NCBI GenBank assembly: GCA_034620365.1
Contig: JAQGEQ010000090.1
Span: forward strand, 248,001-312,000
DNA from: Pegea sp. RAD2-039
Taxonomy: Eukaryota; Chordata; Thaliacea; Salpida; Salpidae
Reading direction: 5' to 3'
DNA length: 64,000 bases
The notes beneath the pieces are model-generated. The model was not told where the DNA came from and did no database searches. It was given only the letters and a program-made list of their open reading frames with translations. The translations under genes and the position numbers were made by a program. Below, in pieces: positions 36,801 to 50,004 of this stretch. Within the stretch, counting starts at the first letter, position 1; every line of letters begins with the position of its first letter.

Positions 36801-39800
36801 TGTCCTCGTAAGTGACCCAGGCTGTTTGGTTAGTGTCCAATTGAATTAAACAGTTCCTGCTTTCACTAAAGACTAATTGAACCATCAAAAAAAGTAACAA
36901 AACAAATTTGAGAATCTCAAAAGACATCATTTTCTAACAACTTTCTTCTTGCAATGCATTTGACAAATGTTTGAAGAAGCCAAAAGCTACGGAAGATAAA
37001 ATCAGTTGAAGTAGAAGAAGACTTACTTGTGTAGTCACGTGGTTTGGTGACTTCTTCTAGTAGACGTTTTTACGAAAGATTTTTTATGAAGTTTCAAACT
37101 TTTATAATCTGTTGTTTTAAGGAATAATTTTTGAAGAGAATTTTTCTAGGATTTTTTGTAATAAGATTTAAATATCAAATTTGATGCTGGTAATTTGATG
37201 ATTTTCTTTTTATAGATAAAAATATTTTTTTCAATTCGCAAAAATATTTCAAGAAATTGAAGCAAAAAAAAAAGTTTCAAAAAAATCTTTATTTTTTTAA
37301 ATTCAAATTTCTATTTTTTCATCTATTTGATGACGTCACTAAAATACTAATCATCAAAGGAAGATAAAGATGACATCATGATGAGGAATAAAGATCGGTT
37401 CCAGATGTCCACTTATCCTTATTATTGTAGTTAATTATAAAAATCATTTAAATGTTAACAAGTGTTTCACTTTCAAAAAAGTAAATTGCTGGGAACTTTC
37501 TTAATTTTTTCCACAAATAATTTCTAAACTAAAAAACTTTCTCAGATAAAAACTTCTAATTTGTTCTTAATAACTACATCAAAGTTACATGAAGGTACTA
37601 CCCACCGGAAACTAAACACAGCTTCTCATGACTCTCATCTTACTAGTAATTGCTCTGATGTCTTGCTGATAACGTCAATTGAACCCCGGAAAGTCTCTGA
37701 TGGAATTTACTTTTTATGAAACTTGTTGAAGATTGAATTTTGAAATTTGTTTGTTGTCATAAAAGTCATCAAATTAAATTGTTATTTTCAACTTAAATTA
37801 GTTGAAAGTTTTATGAATTTCGATTTTCAGAAAATTTCTGATATTTTTGCTAAAATATTTTATAAAAACTGTTCATGTGTATACCACGTGACTCGCGATT
37901 CAAACCACGTGATTCGCGATTCAAACCACGTGACTCGCGATTCAAACCACGTGACTCGCGATTCAATCCACGTGACTCGCGATTCAAACCACGTGACTCG
38001 CGATTCAATCCACGTGACTCGCGATTCAAACCACGTGACCCAATACTCACAAACCAGGTGATTTTGTAAATCAAACTTTACAATTAAAAAAATCTAATCC
38101 TTTTTTTTGAACACAAAACTCATTCTAACTTCTAATTGTTTCATCTGATAAATCTAATCTTCAAAATACAAATGATGTCTCAACAAACCTCCTTGAAGAA
38201 GAGAAAGAACTCGAGATGGGGTTCCTACAGCAAAATGAGTCACGTGATTTTCTAGTTTAGAAGCTTGTTCCTTCAACTTCATATGTTTAGCAAATAACTT
38301 GATGGATCTGAAAGAATACAGATTAGAAGATCAATTTGTGTCTGTTCAAAACAGAAGTTGTTTGAAAAAAGTGTTTAATTTCATTCAAATGTGACTTATA
38401 GTTGAAAGAAATGGATTTTTGAAGCAAATAGAAGTTTGATGAATAAATGAGAAATTTCAAACCTGCACTTGTCACTTTTAAAAGATTTAGCTTCATTATT
38501 GTAGCTACAAGCTCTCAACGCACTTGCACACAACACTAACACCAACGGCGACCTCTGTTGGTCATGTTTTGGGAACACTTTCTTCCACTTGGGAATCCCT
38601 GAGAAAATTTAAAGTGAAATAGATCGTGATGATAGATTTTATAATTAAAAGAATTTGTAATTCACAAAAAGATACTCAAATCATTCGACTATTCAGTTAT
38701 TTGAGGAATAGTTTTGATTGGATAAAAATAACAAATTGTTTTTTATTAAAAATTACTTTCTATTTGAAGTTTGTTAAATATTTGAAGTCAAACAATTTAG
38801 TTTTTAAAAATCTAAAAGAGAATTTATTTCAGAACTAATTCATCAAATTCATTTGTAAAAATGAAAAAAGATTGATTGCTTCAAATGATACCTGTTTTCA
38901 AAAAGCTCACGACAGTATGGTTAAGAGATTGATTATCAAGTAACACGTGTTCGCCTGCAAATATAAATCAGATTGTTATTTAGGTTGTTTCTAAATAAAA
39001 AAAGTTTTGAACACAGTGAATACTTTTGAAAGAAAGTTAAAAAGTTCATTTGTTTGTTTATAGAAATACAAAAAAGTTATTCAGATGTTAAAGAAGTTTT
39101 CTGAAAATAAAAACTCACTAGATATTTGTCCATCTTCAAAATCAGATTGGGACCCTTTTATTTGACTCTTTTTCAAGAAGATATTAACAGAAGTGTAATC
39201 TGCGCCGACTGAAGATAACTTCTCATCAGTTATTTTCTAAAAATTAAAAAAACGAAATATAAAAAAGAGAATTCTGGAAAAACTTAAAACATTTTAAATT
39301 AATCTAATTAAGTGACCTTTTGGTAAACTAATCAGAGATAATAAAGATCTTGAACAGACTTGCTCTATTTATTTACTAGTCCAACAGAATTTAAAAGTAA
39401 ACTAACAACCACAAAATCAATTTTTAGTCTAACTGAAAAAACTGCCGTTAAAGAAAGATGATATACTGAAGATAAAAGTTGTTGCTAGTAAACAACTACT
39501 CAAGCAGTTGCTATTGTAGTTGCTATTAAAGGTTACAAAACAATTAGCTTTGATAATGCGAGATAGAAATTATTAAATCTAGTGGTAGATGTTGTTTTAG
39601 TGATTTGAACTAAAGGCAGAGCTTTTGATGTATCTGAAAAAAAGTAGAAATGGAAGAAAAAATTTCTACTTTTAGGAAATAAGCTTGAAAGTTTGTGAAG
39701 TACAACAACATGGATTTAGTTTTGAGGTTTAATTTGTTGTTGTGCTAGACTTATTAAACATATTGTCAATTATTAATTAACTGTTTGAAAATTTCATTAA

Positions 39801-40033
39801 AATTTTCAAAGTTATTATAAAAAAATGAGATTGTAAACTTATATCAATCATTTAATAAACAGAAATTTAAGAGCTTGCAGATGAAGATTAGATCTCATGT
39901 GAGAATTGTTTATCAGATCAAAGAGAAGTTTTGAAAGTTTCAAATTTTACTTTTCGTTTTCTTCGTTTCTTTTTGCTTTCATCTAACGTTTCATTTGCCT
40001 CAGTTTTACGTTTCATAACAGAACTTTCATTTT
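33834..40033 (-). CDS. CMSS1: CMSS1 (Cms1 homologue, small-subunit processome), 5' partial
   Basis: Nucleolar protein of the Cms1/CMSS1 family, linked to 18S rRNA maturation and built on a DEAD-helicase-like fold without the catalytic motifs. Exons, 5' to 3': 40033-39951, 39236-39119, 38954-38892, 38598-38463, 38307-38189, about 34630-34543, 33920-33834. The first visible exon is a lysine/arginine-rich nuclear signal (KKKRRKRK). Family signatures follow: KITDEKLSS, SPLVLVLCASALRA, IKLFAKHMKLKEQ, VTHFAVGTPSRV, LVLDWNWRDVKLKR and the C-terminal KIGLF, all close to human CMSS1 from memory. The first exon, expected to be acidic (DD..WW in human), was not found; an acceptor at 40034 shows there is one. 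I could not settle the frame by eye around 34560. The 3.56 kb intron between 38188 and about 34631 holds a complete other gene on the same strand and a minisatellite. Confidence 0.88.
34942..36930 (-). CDS. Type I membrane protein with LDL-receptor class A and TSP1-like domains, nested in CMSS1
   Basis: Starts with a clear signal peptide (about residues 1-22, hydrophobic LLLFLMVQLVF). First exon 36930-36646; later exons lie about 36342-36257, 36206-36080, 36031-35781, 35725-35510, 35453-35310, 35260-35160 and 35090-34942. After a Cys-rich first segment, LDLa modules show the DxxDCxDxSDE calcium cage: CDGMKDCEKGEDETGC, CDSHKDCIDGSDEVNC, CDQVKDCKNGEDENNC. A TSP1-like WTDWTNWSSTC...VRRER element follows, then a Ser/Thr/Pro-rich stalk likely to be O-glycosylated. 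One transmembrane helix comes next (IILICVVCILAICLIAIIIY) and a short tail with NQAY and other tyrosines. Likely a cell-surface ligand-binding or adhesion protein; ligand unknown. The whole gene lies within one CMSS1 intron in the same orientation, so CMSS1 pre-mRNA must skip over it. Confidence 0.82.
37885..38052. repeat. 21-bp minisatellite carrying eight CACGTG and seven TCGCGA palindromes
   Basis: Direct repeats of about CACGTGACTCGCGATTCAAAC. CACGTG starts at 37885, 37906, 37927, 37948, 37969, 37990, 38011 and 38032, exactly 21 bp apart. Seven copies also hold TCGCGA. The array lies in the CMSS1 intron, about 950 bp upstream of the start codon of the nested LDLa gene. Because 21 is a multiple of three it stays open in several frames, producing artefactual frames of HVTRDSN repeats. 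It is strikingly GC-rich against its background. Confidence 0.95.
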
Positions 40034-43000
40034 CTGTAAACAAAAAACTACAAATTAATTAAAGAATATCAATTTAGAGAATAATAAAATACTAAAAAGA
40101 AGTTAGATGGAATTCAAACAATTAGAAAACTTCAAGTTTTTATTATCAATTGTTCTAGTTGCTTCACAAAACAACTTCTAGTGAAATAGATGTTTAAGAA
40201 ATACCTCCAGTAACATGTCTACTTAATAGAATACAAAGCCAAGAAGGTTAAACAAATAACTCTGAGAATTTGAAAGTACTCAATGACCAGATGAAATAAG
40301 TCACAAATTTTTTATTAAAATTTACAAAATGTTTGATGGGTAGAAAGTATTTCCAAATTTTATGTTTATTGATAAATTTTTTTCTAGATTTGATTAAGAT
40401 GTTAAGTTTGTAGATTAAAACAACATCCAAGCGAGTAGAGACTAGTTTTTGGAGATTTATGTTTACATAAAATAAGGGTTTTGCAGAAAAGAATTTGATT
40501 TTTTAAAGTTTGCTTTTAATTGCAATCTATAAACATTTTTTTAAAGTACTTCAAATTATTTGAAATTTAATTTCCTCTTCTAAAAAAGGAAAAGGAAGTG
40601 ATTAACAAAAATGTGATGTCAGTAAAGATAAATGAAAGAAATATAGGTGATAAGAAAAGGCTGTTTTATTAATTTCTAATTTATCAAAAGAATTGTTGAA
40701 AAATATTGTTTTATTTTTAGATAAAAGAAAAAAAAAATAAGTTTTTAATTCTATAAAAAAGATTTATGATAAAATATTTGATTACTGAAGATTACTGAAG
40801 ATTAGGGAAGATTAGCTTTGAAAAACGTAATGACTTGTTAAAACTAAGAAAGTGATTCATAAATTTAGGTGAAGTTTGACGTTGTCATGTCACGTTTAAC
40901 TTATACGTAGGTGGAAATAGACTTTGAAAAAAGCTTTTCTTAAACTTTCAAATAATTTTTATTGAAGATATCGTATAAAAAATATATAAGTAAATGTGTT
41001 AGTAGTTGTGATGATTTTGTAGGAGGATAAAACAGTTTTGATGAAAGTTAGGAACTTGGTTTAAAAGATTATTTTTGAACAAGTTAATTTATTAGAAGCC
41101 AAATTGTTAGTTTTTAAATTGTAGTAAAAATTATGTTTTTTTTTCAATACATTTTATTCTCTGTTTAGATTACAGATTTCTATTTAGTTTTTATTTGAAG
41201 TTATCAATGAATAAATGGAAGTAAACAAGATAGATGATTACATTGAATAAATCTAAAGTAAGTTAAAGAAACCATTTCTTGCTTTTTAGTGACAAATTTT
41301 TTTCAAATTTCTTTCATACTAACAGATTTTTTAAGTAAATATTTAGTTTTGTTCCATAAAAATATTTGATTTGTTTAAATTATAAAAATTTTTAGTAAAA
41401 ATGTTTTTAGTTAAGAATATTCTCATACGAATGAGTATTAATGACACTTGTTATGAAATTACTCTCAACTACAAACACTAACCTTAGTAAGATTTCAACA
41501 CAAACACCACTATATCTGCTAAATAGTTCAAATTATTATTCTATTCATGAATAATAGTTTCAATTTGAAACAAAGAAGATACAAATAACAAATTTACTAC
41601 TAATTATAAAGCTTATAAGGTTTAAAAGGTTTAAAAGTTATATAAAAAGCTAAATAATTATGACTACAATAATAGTTTGTTGAAAATGTTTGACTAATTT
41701 ACAAGAAATATAAAAATGTTTTTATGAAAAAGAGAAAAACTTTCAGTAAAATCTGAAACAAAGTTAAACAAGTTAACAACTTTTAAGTCTAAAATAAATC
41801 CATTAAAATAAAGACACCTAAAACAAATGATGAAATTAACTTTCAATCATAATATGCAAATCCGAAAGTAGAAAGCAAAGTTTTATTTGCATTTTTATTA
41901 GGTATGCTGAAATCTAGAGCTAGTCAGCTGATCATGTCTCTAGAGATTGTATTTGTTGTTTTGGAACAGATGTTATATCTACCTTACTTATAAAATAACT
42001 TGAAATGGTTTAATTTAGAAAATTCCAAATACGCTTTCAGTCTATTGATTATATTTCCAATTCCATACCTTAAAGTAATAATTTGAAATGGTAATTAAAT
42101 ACCTTTATATATAATATAGAAGATCAAATAAATTAATTAGATTAGTTGCTTACTAATAGAGGATGAATGTATTTCCTAACTGTATTGTTATGAAAATCTA
42201 AGTGATAAAAGTTGGATTTTTAAATAAAATTTTCATTGATGAAAAATATTCTTATTTTATGTTGAAGATATTTTCATTTTTCGAAAATGAACTTATTAAA
42301 GCAAATTATTCGAGTGAAATATGAAAATCAATAAAATAATTCTCGGATTAAAGCTAAAACTGAGTAAGACTAAAAGAATTAAACTTTACAGATATACATT
42401 AAAAACCAACTGATAACATTTCGAAATTGAATTACTAACAGGTTGAAGATATGAAAACCTGCAGAATATAAGCAGTATATAAATATGTGTAAGTTTTTAA
42501 AAGTTGTAATAGCTAGTGATTTCTCATAGCTATTTAATAATGTATAGCTTCTTATTTTACTTTCTAATCATCTCATCAGACTGTAAATCAAGATGAAAGC
42601 CTTGGAAGATAATGTAAGGTGTCAGGATGTCACTTTGGACGTTTACTTGAGACCTTTTTGAATAATTCTATCATTAAATCAAACAGAATTCACATTTCGC
42701 AAAAAAACTAATCACAAAAACGTCATTAAGATCAACCAGAAAAACTTGTTGTCAATCTTATAAAGCATTCTTATAACTTGACTTTAATCAGTAGTAATTG
42801 AAATGTAATATTCAAAAGTATTTTGGTAATTAACAACGAGAAAGAATTCTTTGTTTTATTTCACATTTACAAGATCAACGAATATAAATGAATGAAAAGA
42901 TATTTTCTTTCTTTAACTATTAAAAGTTTGATAAATTAGATTTAATGATGTGAAAACTAATAATAGTTTTTCGTCTTCCAGTGTTGCCGATTTATTTAAT

Positions 43001-43421
43001 TTAATTAGTTTTCTTAAATAACTACAAATATGTTGCAAAAAACAAATTAGATAATTTTAAATAACTTCAATAGATATTTTTTAGGGAAAGTTTTGATTTA
43101 TTAATAATTGAATAGTTTTTCTTATTCTGATCAAAAAAGGGAAAATTTTAAAAAGATTATTAAGGGATGAGAGAGATGAAGAAAAAAGGAAAGATGATAA
43201 ATTGAAGGGAAAGCTTTTTTACATTTCATAAAAAGAAATTTTTGATGATCAAGACCAAGATAGAGAGAAAGTGACAATTTCTTGGTTTTGAAATATTGAG
43301 GCTGATTTTTTCTATTTGGAAGTTATTAGAAGTTTTAGAAAGATATGATTTACTTTAGTGATGTAGAAAGCTAAAAAATTTATATTAAAAGCATTTTAAT
43401 AGAACATCTTTGGAGTAGAAT
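40034..43421. other. Intergenic region between divergent CMSS1 and FILIP1
   Basis: About 3.4 kb of AT-rich sequence. It should contain the missing CMSS1 first exon and the promoters of both genes, but no exon with the expected acidic Trp-rich CMSS1 start was found. No RNA gene or repeat array was seen. Confidence 0.4.
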
Positions 43422-46400
43422 ATGGATGTAGATTTACACGGAGTAAACTTTGAACTTGTGGTAAGGTTTAAATCAATAAAAACTGAAATTATTTGAAAAG
43501 TTTGAAACTACAAACTTACAAGATAGAGTTGAGACTAATAAATATGAACAATATCAGTTCAGTTAGTTTCGCTTGTCAAATCAACTTCTTTATAGAGATA
43601 GCAAGACACTTATAAGATAACCATAATTGAAACAAATTAACTTTCGTCAACTTATCAGTTCATTAAAATATTTACGAAAGATTATAATCGAAATATTAAA
43701 AGTTGAAATTAGAAATTATTGATTTTAAAATTTCAACAGGTCCCTACATTGGTTGGAACGAGTAAAGACACAGGAACAGTTAGAAAGGTGAAAAAAAGCA
43801 ACAAAGAAACGGGTAAGTTACTTTCAATATTTTGATACTAAAAAAAAAAGACTTAAAAATCAACAAAAGTAAAAAAATCAAGATTAAAAAGCAAATAAAA
43901 AATTTCACTGAATTTCTGTTTAGGGGAATTTTCTGTTTTTTTGCAAATTTATTTGCAGCAATTTCTGATTCAGAATTGACTAACTAAACTAACCGATGTC
44001 TCAAACTCTTTACACATCTAAGTAATCAACTACATCTTTAAGACTCAGAAAGTGATCAGCAAGTCACAGATGGGAGCACATCTTCAGTTTCAAAATCCAA
44101 ACTAATCTCAAAGGAGGAAGACACAAAGATTAATTTGGACCGCGGAGAGCTTTTAAAACTGTTGAGCGTATTTGAAGGAGAACTACAAGCTCGTGATGAA
44201 GTAATCGCGATTCTCAAATCAGAATGCTCCAATAACTCTGAGAGCAGGTGAGTAGATGCGATGACGTCACATCACTAATGGCAACGCAATCAATTGAAAA
44301 TTTCTTTAAAAGATATGGACTCGCTTGTCAGCCACTAAAAGCTCTACAAAGAGACGCAACATCATTTGATTTAGATGAAGATGATGAAGACATAGGAGCT
44401 CACACAAAAGAGCAATTAAAGATGATAGTACAGGTGAAGAAGAATTGATTTTTACTCCGAAAATATCTTCATCTGAAGATTTTATTGATATAATTGAGAC
44501 AAAGCCAAGTTTGATAATTGGACTTTTACGTCATACACTATTAACACTATATCTACACAAAAGCAAATACAATCTCTCATTCTTTTCAAGAATTGCATCT
44601 GTACTGATTGTATATGAACAACAATGTAAGAGTTTAGAAGGTAGGGTTAGTCAATAAAGTTCCATAAGAAACTATTCATGACGAATTTAGTTTCAGTATT
44701 CGACTAGATTTTGATGGAAAGTTTAAAATTGAATTTCAATTCCAGTTTTTTTATTTTTTACTTCAAAAAGTTTCTTTTTTATTTGGCAAATTAGTTTAGT
44801 TTTGATGAGCTAAAAAAATTGAGAGTTTGATGAAAATGTTGCCGATTATAAAATAAAAAAAATCTCATTGTTGCGGAGATAAATTTTCAAAAATTACAAA
44901 AATAATAAATAATTGAATCAAAAAATTAGAATAGAAATTATTTGAAATTTTTTTTTTCTATTTTTATAATCAGAAGCAAAAAGATGATCAGAAAAAATTA
45001 AAGCAAATGTTTTTGGCTTCACAAGAAAAAAATCAAAAAATTAAAATGGAACTAAACATGGAACAGAGAAAACAACAAGAATATATGTTAAAGTCAGATG
45101 ACTTTGTTAATTTATTAGGTAAGTCTTATGTAAGAATTTGTCAAATAAAATCAATTTTCTAACAATTATTCAAGAAAAACTATTTATCTAAAATAGTCTT
45201 AAGCAAATTAAATATAAAAATATTTTCAAAAAGTTTCATAAAATATTTAATTACTATTTAAAGTATAAAGTGTTTGATAAATATTTATCTAATGACAATA
45301 CACTATTTATATTCACAGTCCAATAGTACTTTAAGTTCAACTTTATAAACTCTCTGTATAGATTTAAACTGCTACAAGACATCCAATTTTTAAAGAAATT
45401 TAAATTCTATATTTCAAAATTTTTGATTTTTAATAATTTCAAATCTTTGATGATCTTGATTTTAGAAGAAGATCGTGAACGTTTAAAACAGCTGCTTAAT
45501 CATGAAAAGATGAATCATGAAAAGAAGGAACGTGAATTAAATTGGAAAATTAAAGAAGGCTCAGTAAGTAGAGGATCTTTTGATCTTGTAAAAGACTCGG
45601 AAAGATTGAAGTGAGATTTTATCAATCCAATTTTATGATTTACAAAAAAGAGCAAAAAAAAGTATCTGAAAGTAATTAGTTCATTTTTTTGGGGGATTTA
45701 TAAATGTAGAAAGTTCATTTGATTAAAATGAGAAAATCTTTTAAAAAATCCCAACTTTCGCTCAGTTGGTATCTTCATCAATAATTCAAAAGTTCTACCC
45801 TAATCCCAAAAATTAAATCAACATCACATGATGTAATTACAAGATGACATCATCTGCAAGCATGTAAAACTAATTTGTAGCGACTGTTTCAATCTCAGCA
45901 AATTTGATAAGTGTGCATGTGCTCGTGTGTGTGTGTGTGTGCATTTATCAGTACATCGACTGTATTACAGGAAGAACTAAACAAGATGAAGTCACTCTCC
46001 ATAGAGCTGATAGAAGAAAGACAGAAGCAGCTGCAGTCAATCGCAGAACAGCGTCAATTAGCGCTATCGCTACAATCTAGCATCGACGATTTGAAATCCA
46101 AGGTCGGTTTCAAGGTCTTGCAACCACCAAGTCACGTGATCGCTTAGTCCTAAGCCAGGGATAATGAAGATGAGTTTCAGATTAAGCAAACTGAAGATGA
46201 CGTCATCAGCGAGAAGGAGCACGCGAACCAATTAGAGAATGAATTAGAAGAACAGTCAATGAAATATATTGAAGAGGTAGAAATTGTCAATGATAATTTG
46301 AAACAAGAGCAAGAAAACTCCAAGCAACTTCGGGAGCAAGTGAGTCTTTAAGATAAATATAGTGCTCCGGATAAATAAAGATTGCAGATCTCGATGATGA

Positions 46401-48968
46401 AGAAGCGGATCAAACATCTTCAGATGATGGATAAAAGTCTGAGGAAGACTGATGATCAGCTTCTGAAGCTGCAAGCTAAATTGAGTGAGCAGCCAGTAGA
46501 AGAAGTAATTGATGAAGTAGAACAACTCCGTAGGACTATGAATGAAATGCAGGATGCAGAGAAGATTTATGAGCAGGTGTGTAGATGAGATGAGGATTAT
46601 TGTGGATGTTGAAATCTTTTAAAGTCTCAAGAAGAATGTCGTGAGATGAGAGAAGCTTTTGAAAATGAGCTGGCGTTGACGAGGATTCTAAAGATGGAGG
46701 TTGAGAAGTTGAAGAAAAGTCATCGAAACCAAATCGAGATAGAAAGATGTGTTGAAGATTCAACTTTTAAATTTGATGAGATTCAACATCAGTTTGAAAC
46801 GGAAAGAAAAAAAAGTGAGAAGTTGAAGTTGAAGCTAGAAGTAAGTTGTCAACTTCCAATTGGATAATTTCTAAACAATTTTTTGTTCCAAACTTTTTGA
46901 GATAAAACCAACTTAATTAAACTGTTGAATATTACAAAATTATATTTAGAAACTCTGTAATAAGATTCAATTACACAACTAGTCATGAAATAACTTTCAA
47001 CAGGAATTCGGTGAGCAGTTGAAAAAGTTTGATGAAACTGAATCTATGTTGGATGTGTGTCTAGTAAGATTAAAAGAAAGCTCTGAAACCATTGAAGAAC
47101 TGAAAACAGAACAAGAAAAGCTAGAAACTCAACTAGAAGAAGCTAACGAAAAAGTTGAACAATATAAAGAAGAATTAGAGGAAGAAAAATTGAATGTGGG
47201 TTTAAATTCTATCTCATCTGAATATTTATTTAGTTTATTTGATAGAAATACTTTTAAAAAAGTTTTTAATTAATTTGAAATCAATCAATTTTAAAGGTGG
47301 CAAGTACAAAGCAGAAACAAATTGTTGAAAGTAGAATAAGTTTGAAATTAAAAGAAGAATTGACGAAGTTGAAGACATCATATAATGAAGAAAAGAAGTC
47401 AATGCAACAACAAATCACTTCACTTACAGCAAGCAACAGATTATATGAAGTAAAAACGAAAAAGTCCCAAAAAAAGTCTTTATTTGGTTTGTATCTTGAA
47501 GGAAAGCAACCAAGATGCAAAAAATGAAGAAGAAATGAACTTAAGAAGACAGATATCTTCTCTGCAGACGAGATTGGACTCCTCGGAAACGAGAAATGTG
47601 GAACTTGAGATGAGGAACAGAGAAATGAAAGCAGATGCAGAGTTGGCAAAATCAAGGGTAAGATCAAAGATTCATTTAAAGATCATAATTGATAAGATGT
47701 AGATGTAGAAGATCATCTTTATTTCAGAGACTATTTTTTACAGTTGGCCCAATCAGCAGGGAAACTGAAAGAGTTGGTGACCAGTGGTTTTAATGAGCAG
47801 TTAGCTATTGTCAAATGTGATGAATATGCAGAAAAAATTAAAGTATGTTTGTCGGAGGGTGTAAAAAGACCGTTTATTTGCTGTGGTCATAAATTCAACA
47901 CTTTAAAATATTCCAGGAAAGTTTAGCAAATAAACTTTTATTTTGTTTCAGGAGCTTGAAATAGTAAATGAGAAACTGAAAAATGAAATGAAAAGCAGTT
48001 CACTAAATAACTGCAATAATATTAAGATGGTGGGTTTATTGAAAAAGTCGTTTTTGTGTTTCCATTAAAAGTTATTAATGAAGAAGTTGGAATAATCAAA
48101 AACTTTTTTAGCAGCTCACATCAAACCCAATCAACAAAAACATAGAAAAAGATGAAGATGAAAATAATCCGCTAAAGCCTCCGTCAAAAACCTCTATTAG
48201 ACACGTAGTTCTTAGAAAATCAAGTCCTTCAGATCAGAAGCAATTAACAAGGACATTCTCATCAAAGAGTATCAAGACAGTGAGTTGATCAAAGAAGTTT
48301 GGCTCATGTGATCATGTGACTATCTCTTTAGAAGTCTTCATCTGTGTCTCGTTTATCCAAACAAAAGTCACATGAGATGATATCAATGCAAGATACAGGA
48401 AGACCTCCTTCTCGTGCTAAGATCACATCCCCAAGATCAGATCAACATCAACAAAGAAGTCGGAGTATTATTAGGGGAAGAGTAAAAAGTCCTGGTGAGC
48501 AAGACTAAGGATTTTTCTATATTTTGAAATTTCTAATTATTCGCTAAATTTAAATTTACTCTCTGCTGCCATCTAGCGATTAAATTTTTTGATAAATTAG
48601 CTTTGGAGAAAAATGAAGCAGTCACGAAGCCACCTAAATCATCACAAAGAAGTAAATCAAAAAGCAGAAATAAATCTTTGACGAGAGTAGCTAACTTCAT
48701 GAAACCATCTTCATCAAATGAAACAACTAAATCATCAAAAACAAAGCAGGAACAATCAACAGAGAAAAAAACACCGACAAAAGTAAGAGGCAAAAACAGC
48801 AACAAACAGAAAGTTGTTTACAAAACTGATGTTTCAGACGACATCGACAGGAATACCAAAACTTCGCAGTACTACACCCACGTTACTTCCCGCCAACAAA
48901 AAGAAGTTTACCCGATCTACAAAACGATAGAAAAAATATGGCAGATAAAGAGCTTACAAGGATTATAG
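43422..48968 (+). CDS. FILIP1: FILIP1-like coiled-coil protein
   Basis: Filamin-A-interacting/cortactin-binding family (CortBP2 N-terminal domain). FILIP1 regulates filamin and cell motility at the actin cytoskeleton. The start at 43422 gives MDVDLHGVNFELV. Early exons: 43422-43460, 43740-43812, 44043-44247, 44313-44433, 44974-45118, 45466-45610, then one from 45952; coding exons continue to 48968. Family landmarks are in order: KKSNKETD, RGELLKLLSVFEGELQARDE, YGLACQPLKALQRDA, YMLKSDDFVNLLEEDRERLK and LNKMKSLSIELIEERQKQ, each with a close counterpart in human FILIP1 as I remember it. A long heptad coiled coil follows (about 46.0-47.7 kb). The last exons encode a basic Ser/Lys/Pro-rich tail (KSPALEKNEAVTKPPK). 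The vertebrate Pro-rich C-terminal region is not recognisable, so the protein looks shorter. Exon borders between 46.1 and 48.5 kb were not all fixed. Confidence 0.85.
45925..45940. repeat. (GT)8 microsatellite beside a FILIP1 splice acceptor
   Basis: Eight GT dinucleotides ending 11 nt before the acceptor AG at 45950-45951. A further imperfect GT/GC run precedes it. Confidence 0.85.
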
Positions 48969-50004
48969 AGAAGAAAGAAAAGTTTCTAGCTACTAACTGT
49001 GCAAATGAAACTTGAATATAATTTTCAACAAATATCAACAAGTTATAAACGGATACCAAAAACCTTTTCTTCAAATGTTTACACAAAACTTATTTTTACC
49101 TCAAACCAGAAAGATTATCTGCACATGAACAGCTGATCAAGTTACTGCCTCAACTGAAGACAACATTTTTCGATTTAACACTTATAATACTTGATTTGAT
49201 AATTTCCTAAAACCCTTACTGATCAACTGAACAGTTTGTGCGATTATTTTCATCTTTTATTCTATTTTAATTAAAGCATGAGTGTTTCTTAAGCTTTTAA
49301 TTTGATTTTTTACGCTGAAAACGATATTAAACTTATGATCATGTCATTGTGGAGTCTTATAAGCTTGAAAACTAGTAGAAAGCTAAAAGTCGGTTTTGGG
49401 TAATTACAAAATTAATCTACTATTGATGAAATTACTTTAGTGACGTCTTATTGACGTCATTCAGTATATTTCCGGCTTAGAAGAGACTTGATTAAATAGA
49501 ATTGATTGAATATTTATCTAATGGTAATCATAGCTATATCATCCATTAATTAGAAAAATGAGAGTTAATTTGAAAGATCATATCAGATTACAGAGATTTT
49601 TTTGAGTAATCTAACTAGACAGTAATTCAAGTTTAATTTTTGTTTTTATTTGATGAGTTATTATTTGCTGATTTTAAATTAATGTTTAAGATTAATTAGA
49701 CAGAATCAGTTTTAATAATCTAGATCTTTTAATTGACTCTTAATCATATATATAAGTTAGCAGTAAACTTTTTATTGACAATATATTATAAAAATATGAT
49801 TTCTGTATCTTTATTGCAAGATTTTGAAGTTTATAATTTTGATATCAAATAAAAATAATTTGTTTTTATTAAATATCATGTAAATTATTAAGACAGAAAT
49901 ATTTTTGAGATAATTTTTAATGTTTGATTTAATCATCAAACTTAATTATTAAATTAGTGATCACTATTACTCATCAATTTCAGCTTCTTATTTAACTCAA
50001 AACA
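48969..50004. other. Intergenic region between FILIP1 and the 653-residue gene
   Basis: About 1 kb, no gene seen. It holds the FILIP1 3' end and the putative promoter of the following same-strand gene. Several TGACGTCA-like elements occur near 49440-49460 (TGACGTC and GACGTCATT), which resemble CRE half-sites. Confidence 0.4.

Noticed and set aside
37747-38074. Proteins made of HVTRDSN, FKPRDSR or LNRESRG repeats on both strands
   Set aside because: All are translations of the 21-bp minisatellite, open in several frames because 21 is divisible by three.
44445-44657. Frame with IIGLLRHTLLTLYLHKSKYN inside FILIP1
   Set aside because: Its splice phases do not fit the flanking FILIP1 exons, which join each other in frame without it. 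It is probably chance.
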